Shown here: positions 17,593 to 25,883 of the stretch, piece by piece
How the letters are laid out: every line of letters starts with the position of its first letter
How positions within the stretch are numbered: position 1 is the stretch's first letter
Source: an uncultured Lachnospiraceae bacterium
GTDB lineage: Bacteria > Bacillota > Clostridia > Lachnospirales > Lachnospiraceae
Length of the DNA stretch: 64,000 nt
Reading direction: 5' to 3'
Assembly: GCA_900546325.1 (NCBI GenBank)
Contig: URCR01000011.1
Span: forward strand, 1-64,000
Translations under genes and position numbers: made by a program
Notes under the pieces: model-generated
The model's database searches: none
The model's input: only the letters and a program-made list of their open reading frames with translations
What the model was told of the DNA's origin: nothing

Positions 17593-17620
17593 AAAAAAGG
17601 TTGAGATTTGCACCTCAACC
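17593..17620 (-). terminator. Hairpin terminator after rpmE
   Basis: A 7-bp stem GGTTGAG/CTCAACC with an 8-base loop is followed on the minus strand by TTTTTT. DUF1385-prmC-prfA lack a clear promoter of their own, so this is likely a partial terminator that sets L31 expression above the rest. Confidence 0.75.
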
Positions 17621-17637
17621 TATTCTCGTCATTCTGA

Positions 17638-17841
17638 TTATTCCTGAATTCCGTATTTCTTGTTAAATTTATCAACACGTCCACGAGCCTGAGCAGCTTT
17701 CTGCTGTCCTGTGTAGAATGGATGACATTTAGAACAGATTTCTACGTGGATGTCTTCTTTTGTAGATCCTGTTACGAATGTGTTTCCACAGTTACATGTT
17801 ACTGTTGCCTGATGATAAACTGGATGTATTCCTTCTTTCAT
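17638..17841 (-). CDS. rpmE: 50S ribosomal protein L31
   Basis: A 67-residue ribosomal protein, MKEGIHPVYHQATV, with zinc-ligand cysteines in TCNCGN and CSKCHPF (the C+ form, which needs zinc). The C-terminus RGRVDKFNKKYG is typical. An in-frame GTG lies nine bases upstream, but the ATG at 17841 has AGAGGTGAAAATC. It is led by a promoter at 17966-17994 and a structured leader of about 115 bases. Confidence 0.96.
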   Translation of the reverse strand: MKEGIHPVYHQATVTCNCGNTFVTGSTKEDIHVEICSKCHPFYTGQQKAAQARGRVDKFNKKYGIQE

Positions 17842-17867
17842 GATTTTCACCTCTTCATTTTTATTTC

Positions 17868-17935
17868 GTGAGGTTATATCGCCCTCACAGCGAATATCTT
17901 TGCAATCAGTCCTGCTGTCTTGCGACAGAGGAACG
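17868..17935 (-). promoter_or_regulatory. Structured leader of rpmE
   Basis: On the minus strand CTGTC-GCAA-GACAG (a GNRA-capped hairpin, near 17918-17931) is followed by GTGAGG/CCTCAC (17888-17883 with 17873-17868). Ribosomal-protein leaders often bind the protein they encode. That role here is inference from position alone. Confidence 0.35.
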
Positions 17936-17965
17936 CTTGCTTATTATTTGTTAAACAGCTTTTTT

Positions 17966-17994
17966 ATTGTATCATACTTATTTTCACATTGCAA
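17966..17994 (-). promoter_or_regulatory. Promoter of rpmE
   Basis: The -35 TTGCAA (17994-17989), a 17-base spacer and the -10 TACAAT (17971-17966) lie just after the rho stop codon. Confidence 0.7.
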
Positions 17995-18011
17995 GTTATT
18001 TGTAAAAATCA

Positions 18012-19337
18012 TTAGATAATTTTTGTCTTCTTCACCATCTGGATAAACTCTTCATTATTTTTCGTACGTGAGAACATATTTAAGATATTATCGACTGCCT
18101 CATCACTCTTCATTCCATTTAAGGCACGGCGCAGAGAGTATACTGCTTCCTGCTCTTCGGCGCTTAACAGAAGATCTTCTCTTCTTGTTCCTGATTTTGG
18201 AATATCGATTGCCGGGAACACTCTCTTTTCCTGTAGTTTTCTGTCAAGGACAAGTTCCATATTTCCGGTTCCTTTAAACTCTTCGTAAATGACATCATCC
18301 ATCTTGCTTCCGGTATCCACAAGTGCACTTGCGAGGATCGTTAAGCTGCCGCCCTCTCTCATATTTCTCGCCGCACCGAAAATTCTCTTCGGCATGTGGA
18401 GTGCAGCCGGATCAAGACCACCGGATAAAGTCCTTCCGCTTGGCGGAACTGTCAGGTTGTATGCCCTTGCAAGACGTGTGATACTGTCAAGCAGGATCAT
18501 CACATCTTTTTTATGCTCTACCAGACGTTTTGCACGCTCGATCACCATCTCAGATACTCTCCTGTGATGCTCCGGAAGTTCATCAAACGTAGAGTAGATG
18601 ACTTCCACATTTTTCCCGGTGATCGCCTCTCTGATATCTGTTACTTCCTCCGGACGCTCATCGATCAAAAGGATCAGGATGTGCATCTCCGGATTATTTC
18701 TCAGCACAGACAGTGCAACTTCTTTGATCAAAGTCGTCTTACCTGCCTTCGGAGGAGATACAATCATTCCTCTCTGCCCTTTTCCGATCGGAGAAAGCAG
18801 ATCTACAATCCGCATCGCCGTAGAACTCTTCGGATTTTCCAGTCGGAGTCTTTCATTTGGGAAAATCGGTGTCATATCTTCAAAACTTGTCCGTCTCGCT
18901 GCCTCTGCCGGCCGCATCCCATTGACGGTCGTCAAATATAAGAGTGCGCTGAATTTCTCTGACTGTGTCTTGATCCTCGTATTTCCAGTCAGGATATCCC
19001 CGGTCTTCAGATTGAATCTGCGAATCTGTGACGGCGATACATAAACATCGTTCTCTCCCGGAAGATAATTGTCACTCCGGATAAATCCGTACCCATCCGG
19101 AAGCACTTCAAGAATTCCCTGTGCCGTGATTCCGCTGTCCAGTTCTTCAATATCGACAACTCCTGTCTTTTCGTTCTTTACCTCTTCTTTTGCTTCTTCT
19201 GCTTTATCCTGTTCGTCTTTTTTTAACATTAATTCGATGATATCTGCTTTTTTCATTGTCGATACCCCTTTTAATCCTCGCGCTTTTGCGATTTCTTTCA
19301 AAGACGTCAACGGTAATGATTCATATTTTTCTCTCAT
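18012..19337 (-). CDS. rho: Transcription termination factor Rho
   Basis: A 441-residue hexameric RNA helicase. The N-terminal helical Rho-N region (SLKEIAKARGLKGVSTMKK, about residues 12-30) is followed by a charged linker and the cold-shock-like RNA-binding domain (LPDGYGFIRSDNYLPGENDVYVS). The ATPase core has the P-loop SPPKAGKTTLIKE, the Walker B region LILLIDERPEEVTD and the Q/R loops PPSGRTLSGGLDP. No hairpin terminator follows the gene before the rpmE promoter. The leader from the putative -10 (19437-19442) to the start is about 95 bases; Rho commonly controls its own leader. Confidence 0.97.
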   Translation of the reverse strand: MREKYESLPLTSLKEIAKARGLKGVSTMKKADIIELMLKKDEQDKAEEAKEEVKNEKTGVVDIEELDSGITAQGILEVLPDGYGFIRSDNYLPGENDVYVSPSQIRRFNLKTGDILTGNTRIKTQSEKFSALLYLTTVNGMRPAEAARRTSFEDMTPIFPNERLRLENPKSSTAMRIVDLLSPIGKGQRGMIVSPPKAGKTTLIKEVALSVLRNNPEMHILILLIDERPEEVTDIREAITGKNVEVIYSTFDELPEHHRRVSEMVIERAKRLVEHKKDVMILLDSITRLARAYNLTVPPSGRTLSGGLDPAALHMPKRIFGAARNMREGGSLTILASALVDTGSKMDDVIYEEFKGTGNMELVLDRKLQEKRVFPAIDIPKSGTRREDLLLSAEEQEAVYSLRRALNGMKSDEAVDNILNMFSRTKNNEEFIQMVKKTKII

Positions 19338-19436
19338 TATCCTACTTCCTTTCGCTATTCATTTGTCTATGCTAATTTTAATTACTAAGTATCTTCGGGA
19401 ATATTCGTCTGACATGACTTCTCTTGAGATATACGC

Positions 19437-19442
19437 ATTATA
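19437..19442 (-). promoter_or_regulatory. Probable -10 element of the rho promoter
   Basis: A perfect TATAAT on the minus strand (19442-19437) lies about 95 bases before rho. The matching -35 region is T-rich and weak, so the assignment is tentative. Confidence 0.4.
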
Positions 19443-19486
19443 CACTATTTTTCAGGAAAAAGAAAGTATTTTTTCAGGAATCATTG

Positions 19487-19515
19487 TTGATTTGATTTCC
19501 CCGGAATGTTATCAT
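19487..19515 (+). promoter_or_regulatory. Promoter of the malic enzyme operon
   Basis: The -35 TTGATT (19487-19492), a 17-base spacer and the -10 TATCAT (19510-19515) lie about 40 bases before the ribosome-binding site. Confidence 0.6.
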
Positions 19516-19561
19516 AACTTTATAAGTTTCAAAAATATGAAAAAGAAAAGGTGTGAATAAT

Positions 19562-20710
19562 ATGACAACAAACGAAAAGGCATTACAAATGCATGAACAA
19601 TGGAACGGAAAATTAGAGATTTCCGCAAAGGCAAAGGTCAATTCCAGAGAAGACCTGGCAATCGCATATACTCCCGGTGTCGCAGAGCCTTGTAAGGTGA
19701 TCGCGCAGGATCGCGAAGCTGCTTACAAATATACGATGAAAGCAAACACGATCGCTGTCATCTCTGACGGAAGCGCTGTTCTTGGTCTCGGAAATATCGG
19801 GGCTTATGCTGCGATGCCTGTCATGGAAGGAAAGGCTGTTTTATTCAAGGAATTCGGCGGGGTCAACGCGATTCCGATTTGTCTTGACACACAGGATACA
19901 GAGGAGATCATCCGCACGATCGTCAACATCGCTCCGGCATTTGGCGGAATCAATCTGGAAGACATCTCTGCTCCGAGATGTTTTGAGATTGAGGAGCGTT
20001 TAAAAGAACTTCTTGATATTCCGGTATTCCACGATGACCAGCACGGAACTGCCATCGTTGTCCTTGCCGGAATCATCAATGCACTCAAAGTTACCGGCAA
20101 GAAAAAAGAAGCGTGCCGGATTGTTGTAAACGGTGCAGGTTCTGCCGGAATCGCCATCACAAAGCTTCTTCTTACTTACGGCTTCTGCCATGTTACAATG
20201 TGTGATATCAATGGAATTATTTCCAAGGATTCTCCGAATTTAAACTGGATGCAGAAGAAAATGACAGAAGTTACCAATCTGGAAGGCAAGAAAGGAACAC
20301 TTGCAGATGCACTGAAGGGCGCTGATATCTTTGTCGGTGTGTCCGCACCGAATATTGTCACAAAAGAGATGGTCTCTTCCATGAATGCTGACTCGATCCT
20401 CTTTGCAATGGCAAACCCTGTCCCTGAGATCATGCCGGATCTTGCAAGAGAAGCCGGAGCACGTGTGATCGGAACCGGACGTTCCGACTTCCCGAACCAG
20501 GTCAACAACGTTGTTGCATTCCCTGGTATTTTCAAGGGTGCTCTGGAAGGACGTGCCACACAGATTACAGAGGAAATGAAACTTGCCGCTGCCGAAGCGA
20601 TCGCAAGTCTCGTTTCGGATGAAGATTTAAGCGATACGAATATCCTCCCGGAGGCATTTGACCCACGTGTTGCCGATATCGTGAGCAAGGCAATCAAGGA
20701 TCTGATCTAA
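19562..20710 (+). CDS. NAD(P)-dependent malic enzyme
   Basis: A 382-residue enzyme that decarboxylates malate to pyruvate with NAD(P) reduction. Family motifs are AYTPGVAEPCKVI, VISDGSAVLGLGNIGA, the catalytic and metal-binding FGGINLEDISAPRCFEIE, FHDDQHGTA, the nucleotide loop VNGAGSAGIA and MANPVPEI. The short form lacks the phosphotransacetylase extension. AAAGGTG precedes the ATG at 19562; an in-frame GTG at 19553 is less well placed. Its stop overlaps the start of the radical SAM gene by one base, so the two are co-translated. Confidence 0.95.
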   Translation: MTTNEKALQMHEQWNGKLEISAKAKVNSREDLAIAYTPGVAEPCKVIAQDREAAYKYTMKANTIAVISDGSAVLGLGNIGAYAAMPVMEGKAVLFKEFGGVNAIPICLDTQDTEEIIRTIVNIAPAFGGINLEDISAPRCFEIEERLKELLDIPVFHDDQHGTAIVVLAGIINALKVTGKKKEACRIVVNGAGSAGIAITKLLLTYGFCHVTMCDINGIISKDSPNLNWMQKKMTEVTNLEGKKGTLADALKGADIFVGVSAPNIVTKEMVSSMNADSILFAMANPVPEIMPDLAREAGARVIGTGRSDFPNQVNNVVAFPGIFKGALEGRATQITEEMKLAAAEAIASLVSDEDLSDTNILPEAFDPRVADIVSKAIKDLI

Positions 20711-21636
20711 TGAAGCGCTGGGGCGAAAAGAGATATCACTCTCTTGATTACCATTTAAAGCATACTTATGGAGAAAAGCTCTACAAACTTGCCTTAAACG
20801 GCGGGATGACCTGCCCGAACCGTGATGGCACACTCGGAGACCGGGGCTGTATTTTCTGCAGCGCCGGCGGCTCCGGTGATTTTGCGGGGAATCCCCGCGA
20901 ATCCATCCGCCAGCAGATAGAAGCCGGCAAAAAGCTGATCAGAAAGAAGACTGATGCAGCTTCCTATATTGCTTATTTTCAGGCGTACACAAACACTTAT
21001 GCCGAAGTCAGTTATCTGGAGAAGATTTTTTCGGAGGCAGTCTCCTGCCCTGAAGTCAAGATTCTCTCCATCGCCACCAGACCGGATTGTCTGGATGACG
21101 AAATCCTCACACTTTTAGCATGTCTGAATCAGATCAAGCCTGTATGGGTGGAACTCGGACTTCAGACGATTCATGAACAGAGCGCCCGGTTTATCCGGCG
21201 CGGATACTCACTTTCCGTCTTTGAAGATGCTGTCAGAAAACTCCGACAGATTGGCGTGGAAGTGATCGTCCACACGATTTTGTATCTCCCCGGCGAGACA
21301 GAAGCGATGATGCTGGAGACAATTTCCTATCTGAATACACTGGATATCCAGGGAATCAAACTTCAGCTCCTTCATGTTCTGCGTGAAACTGATCTTGCCG
21401 GCTATTATGAAGCTTCCCCTTTCTTCGTCCCGACAATGGAAGAATACATTGCATTTCTCGGAAAATGTATTACACAGTTACGGCCGGATATCGTCATTCA
21501 CCGGCTGACCGGCGACGGTCCAAAAGAGCTGTTGATCGCTCCACGCTGGACCGGACACAAACGTCTTGTCCTCAACAGTATGAATCAATATTTTAAGGAA
21601 CAGGATCTCTGGCAGGGGAAGAACTATAAACTATGA
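20710..21636 (+). CDS. Radical SAM protein, YhcC (TIGR01212) family
   Basis: A 308-residue radical SAM enzyme. The N-terminal cysteines in TCPNRDGTLGDRGCIFCSAGG (about residues 34-54) bind the [4Fe-4S] cluster that cleaves SAM. TIM-barrel features follow, such as SIATRPDCL and WVELGLQTIHE. YhcC-type proteins are widespread but their substrate is not settled. The start ATG overlaps the malic enzyme stop (TAATG). Confidence 0.9.
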   Translation: MKRWGEKRYHSLDYHLKHTYGEKLYKLALNGGMTCPNRDGTLGDRGCIFCSAGGSGDFAGNPRESIRQQIEAGKKLIRKKTDAASYIAYFQAYTNTYAEVSYLEKIFSEAVSCPEVKILSIATRPDCLDDEILTLLACLNQIKPVWVELGLQTIHEQSARFIRRGYSLSVFEDAVRKLRQIGVEVIVHTILYLPGETEAMMLETISYLNTLDIQGIKLQLLHVLRETDLAGYYEASPFFVPTMEEYIAFLGKCITQLRPDIVIHRLTGDGPKELLIAPRWTGHKRLVLNSMNQYFKEQDLWQGKNYKL

Positions 21637-21658
21637 TTTTAGAAAGGATTTGCGTACA

Positions 21659-22171
21659 ATGTCAGACTCATTTACTTTGTACAAATTAATTGTTTTATAT
21701 ATGCTTCAGAAAGTGGATTTCCCGCTGACAAACTCACAGATTTCCGAGTTTGTCCTTGATAAGGAATATACAAACTACTTCACGCTCCAGCAGGCGCTCT
21801 CCGAGATGGAAAATGCAAATCTGATCCGCCTGGAGAAGGAACACAGCCGCACATTCTATCATCTGACCGAAGAGGGTGCTGAGACGATCCAGTTTTTCCA
21901 GAACAAGATTTCGCCTGCCATTCAGGATGAGATTGACACATTCCTTCAGGAAAAACACTATGAACTGAAGAATGCTGTCGCTGTGCGCGCAGACTACTAC
22001 CGGAATGACAATCACGAATTTTCTGTCCGCTGTCAGGTCACAGAAAATCATGGTTCCCTGATTGATCTGACGATCACTGTGCCAACGGAACAGGAAGCCA
22101 AGACCGTCGTCCATCACTGGAAGCAGAAAAATCAGGAAATCTATGCGTTCGTGATGCAGAATCTGTTATAG
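21659..22171 (+). CDS. DUF4364 family protein
   Basis: A 170-residue protein. The N-terminal 80 residues look like a winged helix (SFTLYKLIVLYMLQKVDFPLTNSQISEFVLD, then YFTLQQALSEMENANLIR and FYHLTEEG), as in small transcription regulators. The C-terminal half is a mixed alpha/beta domain. DUF4364 proteins are common in Clostridia beside the YhcC radical SAM gene; a regulatory role is inferred. GAAAGGAT lies before the ATG; the longer TTG start is unlikely. Confidence 0.8.
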   Translation: MSDSFTLYKLIVLYMLQKVDFPLTNSQISEFVLDKEYTNYFTLQQALSEMENANLIRLEKEHSRTFYHLTEEGAETIQFFQNKISPAIQDEIDTFLQEKHYELKNAVAVRADYYRNDNHEFSVRCQVTENHGSLIDLTITVPTEQEAKTVVHHWKQKNQEIYAFVMQNLL

Positions 22172-22209
22172 ATTGTTTGAGCAGTAGGAAGACTCTATGA
22201 AATATGACT

Positions 22210-22274
22210 GAGGAATCCAGTTTTTCCATATATTGGAATAACAGATCGGCCGACAGTGAAAAGCTGGATTCCTC
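22210..22274. repeat. Large hairpin between convergent genes
   Basis: GAGGAATCCAG (22210-22220) pairs with CTGGATTCCTC (22264-22274). The pairing continues inward through TTTTTC/GAAAAG (one G-U pair) to 17 base pairs, with an inner TTCCA-TATAT-TGGAA hairpin. No T-run follows on either side. It lies between the DUF4364 (+) and rarA (-) stop codons, so it may act as a two-way transcript end protector. Confidence 0.6.
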
Positions 22275-22289
22275 CATTGAAGAAGCGGT

Positions 22290-23606
22290 TTAGTTTCCTT
22301 TTATTCTTCGGAAATGCTCCTGAATCTCCTTTTCATATCCCATATCCGAAGGCTCATAGAACCGCATCTCTTTAATCTCCTCCGGAAGATACTGCTGTTC
22401 TACATAGTGGTTTGGATAGTCGTGCGCGTATTTATACCCGATTCCTCTTCCGAGATTTGCGGAGCCTTTGTAGTGTGCATCCTGCAAATGGGACGGCACG
22501 GTTGTTTTATGTGCGCGCACTGCCGCATTTGCGGACATGATCGCATTGACTGCGGAATTGCTCTTCGGAGCTGTGGCCACATACAATACCGCCTGTGACA
22601 AGATGATCTGGGCTTCCGGCATTCCGACACGTTCCACTGCCTGCGCAGCAGCCACAGCCACGGAAATCGCCATTGGATCTGCATTTCCCACATCCTCAGA
22701 GGCACAGATCATGATCCTTCTCGCAATAAATTTCACATCTTCCCCGGCATACAGCATTTTTGCCAGATAGAAAACTGCTGCGTCCGGATCAGAACCACGC
22801 ATACTTTTGATAAACGCAGAAATCGTATCATAATGATTGTCCCCGCCCTTGTCATAGCGGACAACCCTCTTCTGAATACACTCAGAAACCACATCAATCG
22901 TAATAGGTATCTTCCCATCTTCTGACCGCTCTGTTGTCAGCACTCCAAGTTCTATGGCATTCAGCGCATTTCTCGCATCTCCGCCGCAAATATCCGCAAG
23001 AAATTCCAGCGCATCCTCATCGATCACTGCATGATAACTTCCCATTCCACGCTCTTCGTCTGTCAGCGCCCGCATGATCAATTTCCGGATATCTTCTTTT
23101 TCCAGCGGCTTTAATTCAAAAATACTGGAGCGGGAAATCAAAGCGCCATTGACCTCAAAATATGGATTCTCGGTCGTTGCCCCAATCAAGATCAGCGTTC
23201 CGTCCTCCACAAACGGAAGCAGATAATCCTGCTGTCCTTTGTTAAACCGGTGGATCTCATCGACAAACAGGATTGTCTTTTTCCCATACATCCCCTGATT
23301 GTCTTTCGCCTGCCTGACAACCTCCTCCATGTCTTTCTTTCCTGCGACCGTGGCATTGATCTGGGTAAAACTTGCACTCGTCGTGTTGGCGATCACCTTT
23401 GCCAGTGTGGTCTTCCCCGTTCCCGGAGGCCCATAGAAGATAATGGAACTCAGCTTATCCGCCTTGATCGCCCTGTATAACAACTTGTCTTTTCCGATAA
23501 TATGCTGCTGCCCCACTACTTCTTCCAATGTCCTCGGGCGCAGCCTTGACGCAAGCGGAGACTCTTTTTTCTTTGTCGTTTCTCTCATATAATCAAACAG
23601 ATCCAT
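22290..23606 (-). CDS. rarA: Replication-associated recombination protein RarA (MgsA)
   Basis: A 438-residue AAA+ ATPase acting at stalled replication forks. The N-terminus ASRLRPRTLEEVVGQQHI is typical. The Walker A site is GPPGTGKTTLAK (about residue 59), the Walker B region VDEIHRFNKGQQD, and sensor 1 GATTENPYFEVN. The C-terminal half holds the helical tetramerisation domain with YDTISAFIKSMRGSDPDAA. It lies 12 bases after tcdA in the same direction. Confidence 0.96.
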   Translation of the reverse strand: MDLFDYMRETTKKKESPLASRLRPRTLEEVVGQQHIIGKDKLLYRAIKADKLSSIIFYGPPGTGKTTLAKVIANTTSASFTQINATVAGKKDMEEVVRQAKDNQGMYGKKTILFVDEIHRFNKGQQDYLLPFVEDGTLILIGATTENPYFEVNGALISRSSIFELKPLEKEDIRKLIMRALTDEERGMGSYHAVIDEDALEFLADICGGDARNALNAIELGVLTTERSEDGKIPITIDVVSECIQKRVVRYDKGGDNHYDTISAFIKSMRGSDPDAAVFYLAKMLYAGEDVKFIARRIMICASEDVGNADPMAISVAVAAAQAVERVGMPEAQIILSQAVLYVATAPKSNSAVNAIMSANAAVRAHKTTVPSHLQDAHYKGSANLGRGIGYKYAHDYPNHYVEQQYLPEEIKEMRFYEPSDMGYEKEIQEHFRRIKGN

Positions 23607-23618
23607 GCTTTTTTCCTC

Positions 23619-24338
23619 CTATGAAATTCCTGTCAGATTACGGATGACCTCCCCTGCAATAATGAGCCCTGCGACCGGAGGCACAAAGGAAATACTGCCC
23701 GGCAGCGAACGTTTATTGCCTTTCTCTTCTTCCGTAATATTGTTCGATACATCGACCGGCTTCTCTTTTGAATACACTACTTTTAAATGTGCCACTCCCC
23801 GATTCTTTAATTCTCTTCTCATTACTTTACAGAGCGGGCAGACAGACGTTTTTGTAATATCTGCGATCTCAAATAATTCCGGATGCAGTTTATTCCCGGT
23901 TCCCATACTGCTGATCATCGGAATTCCTTTCTTGTCGGCAATTTGGGCAATCGCCAGTTTCGCCGTCACCGTATCGATCGCATCAACGATATAGTCAACC
24001 GTTCCCTCTAACAGTTCCGCTGCATTTTCCTCAAGGATAAACGTCTCATGCACCGTCACCTTCGTCTCCGGACAAATATCATGGATTCTCTCCTTCATCA
24101 ATTCCGTCTTATATCTGCCGATCGTGCTGTGGTAAGCGATTGACTGGCGGTTCAGATTTGTCAGAGACACCGTGTCATTGTCCACAAGAATCAGATGTCC
24201 GACACCGCCTCTTGCCAGCGCCTCAATACAATGTGAGCCGACTCCGCCGACTCCAAATACAAGCACCGTCTTCTCCCTCAGACACTCCACCTGTTCTCTT
24301 CCGATCAGTAACTCCATTCTGGAAAACTCATTTATCAT
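23619..24338 (-). CDS. tcdA: tRNA threonylcarbamoyladenosine dehydratase
   Basis: A 239-residue E1-like (ThiF fold) enzyme that cyclises t6A37 in ANN-decoding tRNAs in an ATP-dependent reaction. The nucleotide loop VFGVGGVGSHCIEALARGG is at about residues 28-46. The adenylation residues follow in VDNDTVSLTNLNRQ and GRYKTELMKERI. Cysteines in SVCPLCKVMRRELK probably bind zinc. The size and motifs separate it from the larger thiazole-synthesis ThiF and MoeB enzymes. Confidence 0.92.
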   Translation of the reverse strand: MINEFSRMELLIGREQVECLREKTVLVFGVGGVGSHCIEALARGGVGHLILVDNDTVSLTNLNRQSIAYHSTIGRYKTELMKERIHDICPETKVTVHETFILEENAAELLEGTVDYIVDAIDTVTAKLAIAQIADKKGIPMISSMGTGNKLHPELFEIADITKTSVCPLCKVMRRELKNRGVAHLKVVYSKEKPVDVSNNITEEEKGNKRSLPGSISFVPPVAGLIIAGEVIRNLTGIS

Positions 24339-24393
24339 CTTGTCACTCCTTTATCTGTAATGTTGTCTATCATGTACTTTACTGTTTCGCACG

Positions 24394-25062
24394 CTATGGA
24401 AGAATCAGCTCTTCTACCGTCACAAACTCATAGCCGCTTTCCTTTAAAATATCTATGATCCTAAGCGCCGCATTGACGGAACTTTCATAGCAGTCGTGCA
24501 TTAAAATAATATCATTTTCTTTGACTTCCGTCACTACCTTGTTCACAATTTCATCTGCATTTTTTGTCGTCCAGTCAAGAGGGTCTACGGACCAGCTCAC
24601 TGGAAGGATCTGCATCTTCTGTTCCAGTTTTTTCTGCCATGCCCCAAAAGGCGGGCGCATAAACGATACCGGCACACCTGTAATTGAGGTGATTTTTTCA
24701 TTGGTCATCTGAATCTCCTCCATTGCTTTGTCATCTGACAACTTTGTCATCTCTACATGGTGGTATGTATGGTTCCCAACAATATGCCCGCTGTCATACA
24801 TTTCCTTTACAACCGCCTCATTTCCTTCAATGTTCGATCCAATCAGGAAAAATGTTGCCGAAACCTCCCTTTCCTTTAGCCCTTCCAAAAGTTTTGGCGT
24901 CCATACCGGATGTGGACCATCATCAAATGTGATCGCTATCTTTGGCTTCTCCGCTCCGATGATTCCGTCAGCTTCCTCTGCCTCCTGACCGCTTCCCGCC
25001 TTCAGAATCAGACATACTATATATAACATCCCAAGAAATTGCAGTATAGATTTTCTGTTCAA
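24394..25062 (-). CDS. Secreted polysaccharide deacetylase
   Basis: A 222-residue carbohydrate esterase family 4 enzyme. It starts at TTG behind GGGAGGAAAAGCGGT and has a hydrophobic signal segment, LQFLGMLYIVCLILKAG. The NodB motifs are AITFDDGPH (catalytic and metal Asp), GNHTYHHVEM (metal His pair), RPPFGAWQ and LMHDC. It should remove acetyl groups from a cell-surface polysaccharide or peptidoglycan outside the membrane. No sporulation-specific context is seen, so I do not name it pdaA or pgdA. Confidence 0.9.
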   Translation of the reverse strand: MNRKSILQFLGMLYIVCLILKAGSGQEAEEADGIIGAEKPKIAITFDDGPHPVWTPKLLEGLKEREVSATFFLIGSNIEGNEAVVKEMYDSGHIVGNHTYHHVEMTKLSDDKAMEEIQMTNEKITSITGVPVSFMRPPFGAWQKKLEQKMQILPVSWSVDPLDWTTKNADEIVNKVVTEVKENDIILMHDCYESSVNAALRIIDILKESGYEFVTVEELILP

Positions 25063-25109
25063 ACCGCTTTTCCTCCCCTCTTGCTCATATCATATATATG
25101 AAACACAAT

Positions 25110-25172
25110 AAAAAAGAATGTGTCCCCGGTTCCTGTCATCTGCATTTTGCCATTCCCTCGAAACACACTCTT
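25110..25172 (-). terminator. Terminator after the flavin reductase gene
   Basis: On the minus strand AAGAGTGTGT (25172-25163) pairs with ACACATTCTT (25123-25114), with one G-U pair and a 39-base loop, followed by TTTTTT. Confidence 0.6.
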
Positions 25173-25229
25173 TCTTTCCGGACTTTTTCCGGCTGCTTTC
25201 CTGCCTGTTTGTTCCGGCTCCCTTCTCTT

Positions 25230-25871
25230 CTATCTTCCCTTTTTCTTCGGAACACGCCGTGTCTTGTTTGCATTTTTCTTTTGAACACTTTGTGCTTTAG
25301 GGCTCTTTTTCTTCCGGATGCTGTAACCAAACGTCCCCAGTTCTCTTCCGGTTTCCAAATAAGATCCATGGGAATATGCCAGAAGTTCCGCCTGATTCAG
25401 CTCAAACTTTCCGCCTGCTGTCAGATACTTCTCATCGACCTGCACCGCCTCCACCGTCGCAAGAAACATATGGTGCGATCCCAATTCCTTGATCTCTGTC
25501 ACCTTGCACTCGATGTTCACAGGGCTTTCTGCGATTGTCGGAGCATAGCGGAGTTTTTCGGCTTTTCCCCTTGTGAGATGAACTTCCTTCCACTTATCCA
25601 CATCTCTGCCCGATTTTACTCCACAATAATCGGTCGCGTACACAAGATCTTTTGTTGTGAGATTGATCACAAATTCTCCCGTGGACCGGATCATCTCGTA
25701 CGAATAACGCTCCGGTCTGACAGAGATATATGCCATCGCCGGATTGGTGCAGATCGTCCCTGTCCATGCGACCGTTATGATATTTGTATTTCCATCGGCA
25801 TCCCCGGCACTTACCATCACTGCCGGCAGCGGATAGATCATATTGCCCGGCTTCCATAACTGTTTCTCCAT
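25230..25871 (-). CDS. Flavin reductase-like FMN-binding protein
   Basis: A 213-residue split-barrel flavoprotein of the flavin reductase family. Typical segments are the N-terminal YPLPAVMVSAGDADG, NIITVAWTGTICTNPAM, SVRPERYSYEMI and GEFVINL. The core ends near residue 185, and a strongly basic tail (KKKSPKAQSV to TRRVPKKKGR) follows that family members usually lack. The tail could bind nucleic acid or be poorly ordered. AAGGGACAGCAT precedes the ATG. It lies 12 bases after the pyrophosphatase gene. Confidence 0.82.
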   Translation of the reverse strand: MEKQLWKPGNMIYPLPAVMVSAGDADGNTNIITVAWTGTICTNPAMAYISVRPERYSYEMIRSTGEFVINLTTKDLVYATDYCGVKSGRDVDKWKEVHLTRGKAEKLRYAPTIAESPVNIECKVTEIKELGSHHMFLATVEAVQVDEKYLTAGGKFELNQAELLAYSHGSYLETGRELGTFGYSIRKKKSPKAQSVQKKNANKTRRVPKKKGR

Positions 25872-25883
25872 ATGCTGTCCCTT

